From NCBI RefSeq assembly GCF_024868665.1, contig NC_079891.1, forward strand, positions 12,746,969 through 12,810,968: DNA of 64,000 bases. Direction: 5' to 3'. Position 1 is the stretch's first letter; every line of letters begins with the position of its first letter. This DNA is from Triplophysa rosa. Taxonomy: Eukaryota; Chordata; Actinopteri; Cypriniformes; Nemacheilidae. A program made the position numbers and the translations under genes. Below, piece by piece: positions 45,340-57,533 of this stretch. The notes under the pieces are model-generated. The model had not been told where the DNA came from. It was given only the letters and a program-made list of their open reading frames with translations, and ran no database searches.

Positions 45340-46976
45340 GAGAAAGAGTGCGCAGGAAAAAAGGTGAAAGGGACTTTTTGACTGTTTAAATGGACAGATT
45401 ATTTATTGCATTCCTTTACATGTGGTAAATAAAGTAACTTTATTGGTAGTGCATTGGTAATGAACTTTGGTATTCCCATTTGTAAAAATTTATCGAGTAG
45501 TTTTGAAAGTTTTTAGGCGAGATCTGGTCTAGTATTGTATGGCACAGCATTGTTACGTGATGTTAAACGAAAATATCTTATTAAAATTTTACTATTTGTG
45601 ACTTTTGAATATAGCCTATGTTCCCCTGCATTTCAGACATTTTGCCTAACCACATTTATTTTGCACATTGTGACTGACTTGAATCTGGCTTATTTCGTTT
45701 ATTTTTATTTATTAAAAAGGTATATTCTGATTCGACTATATAAATCCTTAGTCGAGGACACCCCTAGTGTTATTCAATAAAACCATTTCATAGGAAATGC
45801 ATAAACATGCAGCTGCTTTATCTGGGACATGTCTAAACTGTCTAAAGTGGGCTGGGATGTTGTTGGCACTTGGCATGTTAAATTTGAAACAATATGTTCA
45901 AGAAGATCTGTGTGGGAGTGAAGAAAGTAGAGAGAGAGAGACATAAAAAATGAAACAATAGTCAGTTCTCGTGTAGAAAACCATTCAACATTAAATATAA
46001 AATGCTGAAACCAGAAATGTAAAGGCCATGCCAAATACAGGTTCTGTACCACTTTTGCGATCTAATATTTCTTAAGTAGCTTTCTCTATCAAGTACAAAT
46101 AAGATCAAGTTTGAAAGAGTAGAAGTTTGAAAAAGAAATAAAATATTGTCATGCAGCAGATAGGTAAAGCAGATGTTCCTGGTTCCTAGAACTATTGTCG
46201 AGTTTGTCCAACCTCTATGTAAAGCTTAACACTAGAATCAGATGTTAACTCTCCCTAGAGAGGTTCCAGTTCCTTGAGAACATGTTGTATTGAACGTCTG
46301 GTCAGAGTTTGGCATGATGCCACACACACTCCCCACAGTTCAGAGAAAGGAGCAGGATGACCAAATTTCACCCACAGACGTACACACACGAAAAGATATT
46401 GAATGTTTGGATCCAGCCTGTTGATCTTGTTTGTACTGCCATTTAAACCCTTGTTTATTATTCTCTCCAATTTGTTGACCCCTCTGGTGTTCCTGCAGAT
46501 TACTTACTGGAAGATCTCAGTTCTTCCTGCCTCTCTCGTTCTTTCATCTCTTTATCAATACTGTCTTCTTCATCCATGTCTTTCCCATCTGAAACGTTTG
46601 TTCTTTCTTCTGTTGAATCTGTTGGCTAGATGGGTGTTAAAGCCAGAGGGAAACAAGGCTATGTCTTTCATCCTCTGAGCTGAACTACAGCTCAGTGTTG
46701 TGACAGCTGCTTTGTGGCATCTTGTACAGGGGCCAGAGTGCAGCCTCACATTAGAAGCTTTGTCTCTAGAGGCCCTCAAAACTGGTCTTGTCCTGCTGAG
46801 GGTCTTCATCTCAAAAAACAAAAAGCACTTAATTGTTGGCTTAGCTGGTTATAGTTGGTATCAGGTGTATTAACAGACATGTTCTGTACGGACCACTTCT
46901 TATAGTTACACCTTACTTTTAAATTTGGTTTGTACATACATGATCCATGGGTATTAGTTGTTACATAGCGTAGGAA
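45340..46976. other. adgrv1 intron, no element recognised
   Basis: AT-rich sequence. The frame at 46403-46678 is hydrophobic but lacks splice context and any recognised receptor motif, so it was not called. Confidence 0.45.
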
Positions 46977-46984
46977 GAGCATAC

Positions 46985-47703
46985 TAAAGCCCTGCGCGGG
47001 ACTGATTTCATAGTCCCGCTCCCAGTGAATTTCTGACCAATCCCGCCCACTCCCGCAACGTGTGTGATTCACTCCCGCCGCACCCGCAATTTGTGCATCC
47101 GCTCCCGCCCACTAACAATTTAGCTTAAAGAATTTAAATAATGTTGAGGTATTCTAATGTTCATAATAACAGACACAGAACATTTGCACTCAATTAAACA
47201 CTCATCTTATAGTCAATAAATTCTATGTAATCTAATAAATCACTGTTCATGTGAAGGTACAGCACCATGCCAGACAAATAATTTAACAAATGAAGGCGTG
47301 ACAAATGACATTTTTTATTAGACCAATAAAACTTTTAGCTTTTGAAAGGTTACAAACGTAACAACAGAGGTGAATATAACCCAGAGGTGCCAGATTTGTG
47401 TCCATTGTAAATCAATACTTTTGCACATTTATTGCAATTTACGAAGTCTAATTCTTTACCACTTTTGCCTATAACAATTGAGAGATTTGTCCAAATGTCG
47501 GACTTGCCTTGCTTTTGTTTTGTGCCATAAAATCCTGCTTTAATCTTCTTCTCTACTTCATTTACTGACTCCATCCTTGCTGGCATCTATAAATTGAGGG
47601 ACCTGCACTATTTTTTTTACCCGCCCAGTCCTGCCCACGGCAAAGGTAAAACCGCCCGCTCCCGCGTGATTTGCGGGAATCCCAATCCCAATGCAGTCCT
47701 CTA
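46985..47703 (-). mobile_element. Short hAT element with BED-finger remnant
   Basis: The ends TAAAGCCCTGCGCGGGAC and, in complement, TAGAGGACTGCATTGGGA are related. The flanks GAGCATAC (46977-46984) and GAACATAC (47704-47711) are an 8-bp TSD with one change. Repeated TCCCGC/CCCGCCC motifs lie just inside both ends. The interior keeps the N-terminal part of a transposase on the minus strand. Confidence 0.75.
47350..47586 (-). pseudogene. hAT transposase N-terminal BED-type zinc finger fragment
   Basis: The minus-strand frame shows SDIWTNLSIVIGKSGKELDF and then VNCNKCAKVLIYNGHKSGTS. The W...F/V-x-C-x2-C...SGTS pattern is that of a BED finger, which binds DNA in hAT transposases and ZBED proteins. 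The downstream H-x3-5-H/C is lost at the frame's end, and the catalytic core is deleted. Confidence 0.7.
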
Positions 47704-47711
47704 GAACATAC

Positions 47712-49345
47712 TGGCCAATGGCTGCCAACCAGTTCCTGGTTGACTCTATAAGAGTTGCTTGTCACTTATCTCATGGTCTGTTCAGTCTACATAGAGAAAC
47801 TTTAATAACAACATTCTAAAAGTTGTTCTACACTAGAGATTAAAAAGTGTTACTAAATTTATATAGTCCCAGGCAACAGTGGTTGTCTAGCTTTGGACAA
47901 ATTGACACCTTCACTTTTTATCAAATATTTTATTTAGGATGCACTTCTATTCATGTTGTACTTGGGGTAAAAACTAAAGCTTAGGTTTCAGAAGGAGGCT
48001 TGTTCATTAAAAACAGCTCAGCAGAATGGCTAGAAAATATTACCACAGTAGATAATTTAAATATTAATAACATATCAAATTGTAGTCAATGTTTGCCTTA
48101 TTTTCTGCAAGCTTTTTGTCTTTCTATGCATTTTTTTATATTATAATAAAACCCACATAGATTTGATCAGCACAGCTGGAAACAGCAACAAAAATGTCAT
48201 ATCCCTTTATGCTGTGGGGGAAAACACTCTGGTAAACTTATTTAGGTGCTTAATCTTAGCTCTTTGTAATGATTACGATTGATTTTTGCTCGGTGCAATG
48301 TCGAAAAGTAGCAGTGTGGTGTTATGAATCTCTAATAAGAAGTAATAAGAAATGCACCTCAACCTAGTGGACTTTCTAAAACGTTTAACTTGAAAAACCC
48401 TTTTTCATTCATTGCTTTGGTGATTTGGTAAATTGTTCCCCGAGTTTAGGATAGTTTGTGGGACTAATAATTATCTTACAGTTATATCATAACGCTAAAT
48501 CATAAATGATTTAAAGTGGCAACAGCATGTATAACCACATTATTAAGTACATTTTTGCCACTGATATTAAATATAAACATAATAACAGAAAATTCAGTGT
48601 TCTTAATTTATCGCTGCCTTGAACCACGTTAAGCTTTTTGCTTATAATGAAGTTCTAAGTGGGGGAATGTTGCGTGCTACAGTCAAAATTGTGCATACAA
48701 TGTATTAATTTAACATGTTAAGACATACTAGTCTTTTATATCATAGCTATCATGCACATGGGATAAAAATATAGACTGTTGGATGACCAATGCTTTCCTG
48801 TGGCTATCCCTTTAATGTGTGACTAAAGGAAATGACGCAGGACACACCCACAAAGCTAAATCCAACCAACGCTTAAAACCCACCTGACATTGCCAGATGT
48901 CTGATCGTCGGCTTGGTGTATCAAGGCCTTAGGGCAGCCAGGCCCAGACCACAGCATGGAATGTGCTTACAGAGATGGAAAGCAAAGGCAGTCAGGGAGC
49001 AAAAGGCAGATATAGATATCAGGACATGCTAAAAGCAAACTTAAAATCAAGCATAACTAAGGGATTAAGAAGAGTAATTCTTAGAAAATACAGTAGATAT
49101 AGAATAATAGTTTTATGGTTTTTGAGCTGTGGGGTGGGCTTTTGATTCCAAATGGGCGAGAGAGAAAGGCAAACAGAAAGAGAAAGTAAAGTGAAGCAGG
49201 TGGACGGAATGACAATAACACTTTTGTGCTAACCTGGCATGTAAACCTTCGCCCTATGTTGTCTATCTAATGAGGCATGTGTGGCCTAGTTTTCTCTTCC
49301 AAGTCCGTCATAATATTTCCTGATTTGCTGGCTGGTCTGAGACTA
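47712..49345. other. adgrv1 intron, no element recognised
   Basis: AT-rich non-coding DNA with no TIR, LTR or exon that I can support. Confidence 0.5.
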
Positions 49346-49426
49346 ATATTGCATTAATTAATATTGCATATAGGAATTTATAGTCTGTTATATTTGACCT
49401 GTGCTTCTCTCTCCCTTATCTTAAAT

Positions 49427-49728
49427 AAGGGCAGTCAATGGCCTAATGGTTAGAGAGTCGGACTCATGACCAGAAGGTTGCCGGTTCGATTCCCAGGGCC
49501 GGCGGGTAACAACTGAGGTGCCCTTGAGCAAGGCACCTTACCCCTACTTGCTCCCCGGGCGCTGCAGTGATAGCTGCCCACTGCTCCGGGGGTACGTGTG
49601 TTCACTACTTGCTGTGCGTGTGTTCACTACTCTCTGGATGGGTTAAATGCAGAGGTCACATTTCGTTGCCTTGTACTTGTACATGTGCAATGACAATAAA
49701 TTGAATCTAAATCTAAAAAAATCTAAAT
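49427..49728 (+). mobile_element. tRNA-derived SINE inserted in a LINE tail
   Basis: The head has the A-box-like ATGGCCTAATGGTTAGAGAG and the B-box-like GGTTCGATTCCC, so it would be transcribed by RNA polymerase III. The body contains GAGGTGCCCTTGAGCAAGGC and GCCCACTGCTCCGGGGG. The tail is built of AATCTAAATCTAAAAAAATC. TTAAAT before and CTAAAT after approximate a TSD. A truncated sibling lies at 14041-14158. Confidence 0.85.
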
Positions 49729-49744
49729 GTGTGCTCTCACTGAG

Positions 49745-49905
<161 letters not shown>

Positions 49906-50084
49906 GCATATTGTGTGTGTGGAGTGTTTTGTATGTGGGTATGTCTGTCTTCTGTGTTTTCAACTTTTTCTTGTTTTTGCAGGTACAACTTTAATTATTT
50001 TGCTTATAGTCAATATGTCTCATGTACAGCTGCTTTGTAACAATGGAAACTGTAAAAGCGCTATATAAATAAAGTTGAGTTGAG

Positions 50085-51815
50085 GAACCGTCCCGGATCG
50101 ACCACCGAGCGATGGAATGGCTGGGGTCGGGCCCGATGGTATTCTCGATCTCCCTGGGGTCTTCCCATGAGGGCCGCTTCTGCTTTCGCCGCGGCTCTGA
50201 CTGCTGGGAAGGAGCAGGGCTGCTGGGAAGGAGACGGTGCACGGGACTCGACGGCCGAGGGTGGCCGAATCGTGGTGGGGGAGGATTTGCCTCCGTCTGC
50301 TTCTTTACTGTTGAGAACTGCTGCTCGACAGTATCACTGAACATCCCCCCCTTGCGAGATGGTTGCGCCGAGAAAGCAAACCTTCTTGGCGTCACTCATC
50401 TGTGCAAGGTTCGGCCAGAGGTGTCTCTCATGGGCCCGCGCAATCACCTTGGTCGCCCGTAGAGCGAGGTGGGTGGCGGCGCGGAGTTCCTGCATAAGCG
50501 CTGGGTCGGTCTTACCCTCGTGGAGCTCTCTCAACGCCTTGGCCTGATGGACCTGCAGGATGGCCATAGCGAGAGAGGAGGCTGCTTGGCCCACAGCAAT
50601 GTAAGCTCTCAACAACGGAGATGCCGAAACCCTACATGCTTTGGACAGGAGTCTAGGTCGAGCCCCCCAGGTGGCCGCTGTCTGCGGGCACAAGTGCACC
50701 GCGATGGCACACTCCACCTGGGGGCATTGACGTATCCTCTAGCTGCCTCACCCTCGAGGGAAGAGAGGGCGACAGAACTTGTTTGACATGGACGCGCCGA
50801 AAAGGGGGCGTTCCAGGTCTTACTAAGTTCCTCATGCACTTCCGGTAAACACGGCACTGGGGGCGGGTGCGGCTTGGAGCCGCGCTCAAACCCGAGTCAC
50901 CATGTATCCAGCCGCGAGCGCTGGGAGAGGCTGTGCTTGCACTGCAACCCAACGCTCACGGTGGCCCGGGAAAGCATGGCTGACATTTCGACGTCCGCTT
51001 CTTCCTGGGCTCGACCCCCCGAGGGAGGGAGCTCTGAGGAATCGTCGGAGTCAGATGCCAGTAAGTCACCATCCGATGCTGCAAGGGACATCTCATCATC
51101 ATCACGCACTGTTTCCGAGTACGTGGTTGAGGACCAAGTTGGTGGGACCATCTCCTGGGGAACGGTCAGACGAGCGAGACGAGGTGCGAACGGTCCGCGA
51201 GCCAGTGGCTGACGGATTAACGCTCACAGTAATCCTCATATCACCCTCGCTGCTCGCCATAGTGGACGGCAGGGCCATAGCCCTGCTGTCACGAAACGGG
51301 AAGCAGACGAGGTGGTGGCTGAGTCCCTTGGGAACACAGCCACCTGTGAACGCAACGTCTGAATCGTCAACCGCCCGCAGCATGGGCAGGACGTATCCAC
51401 AACGTCTGCCCCAGCATGCTGGAAGCAGACATCGTGTCCGTCCCCCTCCTCGATGAGTGTGTTGCACCCACGAGAACAGCGGGACATGCCACGCAGGAGA
51501 AATTTGCTCTTTTAGAGAAAAAACTTCTGGCACTGCCGAGACGCCCAGGGGAAGTCGCCGCAGGAAGGAAAAATCCACTGCACCACGTCATAAAATTCCA
51601 GCAGTAATTCGGCGTAGAGTTTGAAGTCTCGAAATCGATCAAGTGTGAAGGTGCCGAAGAACAAAAAGTGAATGAATGAGGGGCGGAGTCCGGCATGCAA
51701 ATTTCATTCGCCAATTTCATTGGCCTTTTCAAAATAGTCAGAAGTTGATAGGTTCTCAAGGGCAAACCCCATCTGTCGGTTCGACACAACGTCGAGAGAC
51801 CGACAGAAAGGGAAC
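50085..51815 (-). mobile_element. DIRS fragment, left terminal repeat plus gag (minus strand)
   Basis: On the minus strand it starts with GTTCCCTTTCTGTCGGTCTC at 51815, runs through the left inverted repeat (shortened near 51680) and the gag region, and stops abruptly at about 50085, exactly where the LINE tail begins. RT and everything downstream are absent. It belongs to a related but distinct subfamily of the two long copies and keeps GGCGGTTGAC in gag. Confidence 0.85.
50330..51490 (-). pseudogene. DIRS gag-like protein remnant (minus strand)
   Basis: The N-terminal frame starts at 51487 with MSRCSRGCNTLIEEGDGHDV, followed by DTSCPCCGRLTIQTLRSQVA, and stays open to about 51236. The conserved C-terminal part is at 50717-50334 with YIAVGQAASSLAMAILQVHQ, LRELHEGKTDPALMQELR and HLWPNLAQMSDAKKV. 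The Cys/His-containing start is intact here, unlike in the long copies. Frame changes remain in between, so it is a pseudogene. Confidence 0.7.
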
Positions 51816-53120
51816 CACAAAAATATTATTTGAGCACTGCAGTGTACTGTAAATAAAAAGTGTCAGTTTTGATTTTATGGTAAAGGACCTTCAACGTGTA
51901 CCAGCCAATGCTAATGAATTAAATGCTTGAGCGGACAATGTTGATACTAAAGATGCAGAACAGTATGTAACAGCTAGTGTTGTCCCTAAAGGAAGCTGAT
52001 TCTCCTAACAGTCATTTAGTCTAATGGATGGAGGTATTGCATGCATGCTTATTAGTAATGACTAAGGATTATTAAAAACCTCTCTTGAACTTGCTGTGTG
52101 TTTTCATGGCTAAATTTAATTAGGTGGCAACATACACAAATAAAGTTAAAGGTGCCTGTGCAGTTGTTTTCTTTGTCATCAGGAAATGCAGCAAGCATGC
52201 TTAGAAAGGACAAGGAGGTCAATCTTATGAATATTTTCTTTTGTTTTCTTCACATCATGTGTTACTTCTAATGTACGTACCTCAGTCATGTGTCTAAATA
52301 AATAGAGACTGTCTGTTAATCGATTAGAGATTGTGTTATGCAACAACTAATCAATTGGACAAGTGGCGTTCCAAGAGTTCTGATATTTCTTATAACAGCA
52401 GAGTTTGTATTAATCTGCTTGTCTGTGTTCGTAATGTTCCAAACAGTCAGTGTGTTACTTTGCAGCACTGTGGTTAATCCTGCTTTGACTTCTTTTGTAA
52501 CAGGTTTTATTGGCAAAGCAAAAATGTAAATGAAAACTAATAAAAGTGAGTTCACTCAAGCAGTGTTTAATAATTTTCTGTGTTGAATAAAATATGTTAA
52601 TTTATAAGCCTGTAACTGTCGAATCAATTGCAGCCGATAAAAGTATATTATTATTTTATTGCTATTTGTTTGGTAAATTTCCATTTTTTACAGGGATCTT
52701 TTGTGAGCAGATTAAAGCAAGCATTGAGTTTCATGTTAAATAAAAGCTGGAAGCATTTTTTAACAAAGGAAAATGCAGGGCTATGCTTCCGCCGTTCTAA
52801 CAATGAGTGCATGGCCAAGCCTGCATCCCTGTTCTGTAATAAAAGAGGAACATGATGGATGAGTCAGTCTGTTCTCCATTCTGTAGCTGTACTTGTTTGT
52901 TCCCTCATTAAATGTGAAAATTAAAAAACAAGCTTCTAATGAGGTTGAGAAGGTGAGTGCATGCAAATAAGGCCTTCTGAAAGAAACAATGAAGCCTCTC
53001 CACCTCTGCTAATTATCAGTACTGTACATTCACTGCCTTTGTACACCTGGCCTTTACACAGATAACACCATCTCATTGCTGCTAGGTGAGAGGTGTTATT
53101 TTAGCCAAAGCAAGTGGTTT
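51816..53120. other. adgrv1 intron, no element recognised
   Basis: AT-rich sequence; nothing supportable beyond short low-complexity frames. Confidence 0.5.
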
Positions 53121-53123
53121 AGG

Positions 53124-53692
53124 TAGAGGTGGGTAAAGTAGTCCAAATCTTTACTCAAGTAATAGTATAAGTAACTAGAGAAATTGTTACTCCAGTAAAA
53201 GTACAAGTCACTATTTTAAAAATGACTTGAGTAAAAGTAAGAAAGTGTGCAATGAAAAAAAAACTACTCAAGTAGCTAGTTACTAGTTACTTTAAATCTG
53301 ATTGTATACTATTAATAATATTAATATTAATGCCAATATTTTATATCAATATACAGTATTTATATTATATTTTAATCCATATTTTTATTATTATTATTAT
53401 CATAAGCAGATATCTTTGCAATATACACGCCTATCAATAAGTTTTCTTCCTTGTGTTCTTGTGCACACGTCTTTGTGTCTAGCATATGGCGGGCCTTTAT
53501 CATTTTCTGGCAAACAATATGACGCATTAACAGTTTTGGTTTAATAGATAATAGATTAATATCCACTTCATCCAATGCTCTTTGTATTCTGCGTGTTCAT
53601 AAGTTTCCCACTACGAGTAGTGAGTACCAGCCGCTTCAGATGATTCAGATCATGCAAACTAACAAATTATCAAGAACTGGTTTGTGAACCTA
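53124..53692 (-). mobile_element. Truncated copy of the AGAGGTGGGTA hAT family (minus strand)
   Basis: It starts TAGAGGTGGGTAAAGTAG and follows, in complement, the right end of the element at 21237-22457: CTTTACTCAAGTAA repeats, then CAGATATCTTTGCAATAT, then TCAGATGATTCAGATC. It breaks off around 53692 before the opposite terminus. Confidence 0.75.
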
Positions 53693-53699
53693 CACTGTA

Positions 53700-54484
53700 A
53701 ACATTCCAACTTGCAAAATGTTCTCCCTACAAAGATAAATAAGTAACTGGAACATATAATTTTTAGTTAAAGGAGTCAAATGATTGTTTTGCATGTACTA
53801 CACAAAATTAGCCCAAACATGTTTTTAACAAAGATTATTTTGTTGACTGGACTTTTTTTGGTTTTTGGCCAAAATGCGTCAGAAAGTTTGCCCAATTTAC
53901 AAAACAGGGTAATCAGAACAAACAATATTGCAAGAATTTGAAAGTTCCCAAGATGCATTGCAGCATGTTCAATTCTGTTTCTTATTTGTTTTTCTTTGAA
54001 AGATTAGTGTTTTAGTTCTTGCTGGCTTAATTTATGCTTTAATATCGTTGTTACTGTTAGTTATCTGTTGTGTTTAGAGTTTTTTTAATGAATGATGGTT
54101 TTTGATTATTACCATGGTTGAGGTTTATGTGTTCAATGTTGAGGTGTAAGTGCATGACACAACAGCATAATCTCAACCGGTATAAATGCACTCAACACTA
54201 TCAGTTGATGCTGTGAGAATATTGATACATTTTACTGTCCCTAGCAGTGAGTATGCATTTAAAAACAGATTTACAGTATTCTTGTAATTTATCCAGAAAT
54301 ATAACAATTTGGTATATTTTTATGCTGTTATAATTATTATATAATTCTATATTATTTTGTATTATTATTATATTTCTAAAAATGTATACTGTATGTTAAC
54401 TGTTGCACCCCAAGAAAGGACATGGACACATTTAATTCAGTCTGGATCTGTGTAACTAAATTCATATTTCTGTTCACTCCTCAG
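53700..54484. other. adgrv1 intron upstream of the TM6 exon
   Basis: AT-rich sequence ending in the TCTGTTCACTCCTCAG acceptor. No other feature was seen. Confidence 0.55.
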
Positions 54485-54606
54485 AGGTCCCTATGATGCT
54501 GTACCTGTTTTCTCTGATAACACTGGTCTGCCTGTGGGCTGGACTACACATGGCTTATAGATACCAGTGGATGCTGATCCTCCTTGTTATTTTAAACATC
54601 TTTCTG
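54485..54606 (+). CDS. adgrv1: adgrv1 exon: TM6 and start of TM7 (partial CDS)
   Basis: A 122-bp exon lies between CTCCTCAG and CTG|GTAAGA. Its first two bases complete the Glu codon split at 41811; it leaves in phase 0. It encodes VPMMLYLFSLITLVCLWAGL (TM6), loop 3 HMAYRYQ and the beginning of TM7, WMLILLVILNIFL. LWxGLHMAYRxxWML fits ADGRV1. The next exon, expected to complete TM7 and the cytoplasmic tail with its PDZ-binding C-terminus, is not found in the remaining 9.4 kb. Confidence 0.9.
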
Positions 54607-55900
54607 GTAAGAACATAGAGTACACACATGATATGACAGAACTGCTGATTTTATAATATGTGATAGTCAAGAGCTGCTTTACTGTACAAAGGTTATTCAT
54701 AATTTACCATTGAATTAAGTTTATACAAACTGTTTAAATTACCACCTATTGGCACTATATAATAAATATCAATAAAACGTAATGTTATAACACATTTTAC
54801 TACTACACTATAATTACAGTTCTGATTATTAATTCTGACCTGTTCAGTTTCTAAATCCCTTTCACCGAGACTTAACTCAGCTTTGCTTAATTTATAGGAT
54901 TTCTAGATCCATGTCTAATTTTGTTGCGCTTTTATCCTGAAATACTGATTTAATAATCAGTATGATTATCATGATGATCATGGTGCATCTCAGCACAGCT
55001 AAATTCTGCTAATGTTTTGCATAATCAGATTTTCTTGCTCTACATAGATGCATAAAGGAGTGCTGCTATGGTTTCTGGGCCCCTTGGCTAATTTGTACTC
55101 TCGGCCCCACCATGAAACATTCATGTGCCAATATTAATAAGCATAACAATTATTGCATAGTATTCAATAAAATACAATAAAGCAATACATTTGAACATTT
55201 TATTTATTAAATTAAATGATTATAAATTATGCATTTATATACAAAATTATAGGCTATGTATTGCAATACTAATAAATATTATTATTTACTGAGTGAATGA
55301 TAAGTTTCACACATTAGCATCTCCAATACAAGAAACGTGGAAATGGGTTAAAACAGCATCAGGATCATTGAATCAGTGAGTCAAACTTGAGAACCAAATC
55401 AGTTTTATTTGTTAATGAATCATTCAGACTGATTTTGTTAGGTCCAAAAAAAGTCTTATGGGCTAGTTTCAGAATCATATTAGAATACTGAGAACATATA
55501 TCACCTTTTTAAAAGGGGTAACTGTCTTCCCCGGCTTGCTGTCTCCTGTTTTTCTTTCCTCTTTTGGTGACAGGATTTTTATCTGATACACGTGATCAGA
55601 ACTGTAATGCTCAACCATACAGAGAAGTATGGGGTTCTACTGGGACCTCTGTGTGACCAGGGCGCTTAGAATCGACCTAAACCCAACCCCCCCCTTTACG
55701 GCACCCCTGGTTGCATACATACAGTAATAACATCCCCGTCAATCTCTAAGATGCTGAATCATTTGGACTGTGGTCATTATTTTATGATGGTGATGGTTTG
55801 TGTATATATATTGACTGAAGGGGTTGTCTAACTCCATGTGAGTCAAGGTTACTGAGTTCATAGGGCTGCTCTGGAAGGAGATAACACTAATGCTGATATA
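54607..55900. other. adgrv1 intron, possible degraded hAT sequence
   Basis: GGGCCCCTTGGCTAATTTGT near 55077 resembles the GGCCCCTGGGCACAAG block of the hAT at 14587, and ACGGCACCCCTGG near 55697 might be its other side. No TSD was found, so no element is called. Confidence 0.3.
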
Positions 55901-55904
55901 ACAA

Positions 55905-56630
55905 GTAAGGGATAATTTACAGGCAGCCGGTTGTTATCGCGGGGCTTATTTCGCGATAACAGCTGGCTGCTGGTATATTATCCCGCTTATTACATGGCTA
56001 CTTGCCACATGAGAAAAAAACTGGACATAAAATGTGAATTTGAAATATTTGATTAGCTCATTTTTACCGAATGCAGACCTTCCGCGAGGAAAAGCCGTTT
56101 AGTTTTGGTTTTAAATGTCACAAACAGGCAAATTGGTTTACTCATTTGTAAATATAATGTCTCGGTTACGACTGTAACCTCCGTTCCCTGATGGAGGGAA
56201 CGAGACGTTGTGCTGAGAGACAGACTGGGGTTTGATCTTGAGAACCTATCATCTCCGAGGATGAGTGAATGGCCGCCGCCACCTCCCTTTTATACCGTAT
56301 GCATGTGGCATGCGTGTGCCATTCACCAAAGCCCATTAGCGTTTTAAATTCCTCTCAGAGATGAAAGGTTCTAAAGATCAAACCCCAGTCTGTCTCTCAA
56401 GTCAACGTGGAGAGACCGACTGAAGGGGAATTTCATATATGTTATTAAAAGACATTTATAATTAATTTTTGTGTAATATTAAACTGCCCCTCTCAAAATG
56501 ATTTGCAGCATCCGGGTTAGAGGGTGTTATTAGTTTTGAGCGGTTGTTATTTGAAAATAACAACCCTTGGAATGTCGTGACTGGCCAATCAGAATCAAGC
56601 ATTCAAATGAGCCGTGTAATAAATAGAGAT
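55905..56630. mobile_element. Palindrome-rich DNA transposon hosting a DIRS foldback
   Basis: A strong hairpin, CAGCCGGTTGTTATCGCG against CGCGATAACAGCTGGCTG, sits within GGGATAATTTACAGG ... TATTATCCC (55911-55983). It is followed by TTATTACATGGCT. Near 56610-56628 GAGCCGTGTAATAAAT is roughly its complement and may be the right end. A second hairpin (GGTTGTTATTTGAAAATAACAACC) lies at about 56542. The DIRS-derived foldback at 56157-56432 interrupts it. Confidence 0.45.
56157..56432 (-). mobile_element. Minimal DIRS derivative: two inverted terminal repeats with no interior
   Basis: On the minus strand it runs from CCCCTTCAGTCGGTCTCTCC (left-edge type) through a terminal repeat with TATAAAAGGGAGG, directly into the inverted second repeat, and ends CCCTCCATCAGGGAACGG, then GTAACCGAGAC (right-edge type). 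The two repeats pair over CTGGGGTTTGATCTTGAGAA and GATAGGTTCTCAAGATC-type blocks. All coding sequence is missing. The sequence differs clearly from the 5-6 kb copies, so it represents another DIRS subfamily. Confidence 0.7.
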
Positions 56631-56639
56631 AACATATAG

Positions 56640-57152
56640 ACTGAGGACTTAATGGGTCAAGATGATTTCTCTCACTCAGTTCATATACACCCAGCACATT
56701 TATTGTCATTCTACATTTCCCCAGAGTTGTGTAACAAAAGAGACTTACAAGTTTTAAATACTAGTTTGACTGATAGCCCTGATAATTTGCACTATGTTGC
56801 AGATGCAAGCATTGTGTTATCTCTCTAGGCTATGTCTTTTATCTCTTTTATGTGACAAGATAAATTGCATGGGAAAAAATCATTAGTTAGATCTATATTT
56901 TGTAAGTGGTGTTGTGTTTGGGCACCAATCGTGTTTGAAATTTTAATTTCGGGGTGAACTGTTTCTTTTCAATGTATGTGTAATGTATGTATATTTTGCT
57001 GCACTGAGTTTTCAACACATGAACAGTATACTGTAAAAAAACAACTAGTAAGATTTACTTATTTTTTGTGTAAATTTGTGCAGTGAGTAAATTTTACTTT
57101 AAAAAAATGCGTGCAAAAAAAACCTGACACAATTTTTTTAGTAAATCCTATA
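56640..57152. other. adgrv1 intron between elements
   Basis: AT-rich, with A- and T-homopolymer runs close to the DIRS insertion. No feature was recognised. Confidence 0.5.
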
Positions 57153-57339
57153 GTTCCCTTTCTGTCAGTCTCTCGACGTTGTGTCGAACCAACAGAATGG
57201 GGTTTGTCTTGAGAACCTATCATCTTCTGAGTATTTAGAAAAGGCCAATGAAAATTGGCGAATGAAATTTGCATGCCGGGCTCCTCCCCGGATGTCCGGG
57301 TATAAGAGGGAAGCCGGCGTGCTCATTCATTCACCTTTT
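57153..57339 (+). repeat. Left inverted terminal repeat of DIRS copy 2
   Basis: It runs from GTTCCCTTTCTGTCAGTC to CATTCATTCACCTTTT, with a TATA-like GTATAAGAGGG at about 57300. It is the inverse of 62875-63035. Confidence 0.85.
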
Positions 57340-57533
57340 GTTCTTCAGAGCCTACGCATCTGGTGAGCTTCTCTACGATCTGGGTGATCATTCTTTCTGC
57401 TGGAATCTACGACGTGGACAGCGGACGGTCCCTTCCTGCAGTGACTCTCCCCTGGGCGTCTCGGCAGTTCCGGAGGTGTTCGAGCAAATTTCCTTTTCTA
57501 AAAGAGCAAATTTCTCCAGCGTGGCTTGTCCCG

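Noticed and set aside
46403..46678. Hydrophobic 91-codon frame resembling a membrane segment
   Set aside because: No splice sites in the right phase and no similarity to the receptor's transmembrane helices, all of which from TM3 to TM6 are already accounted for.
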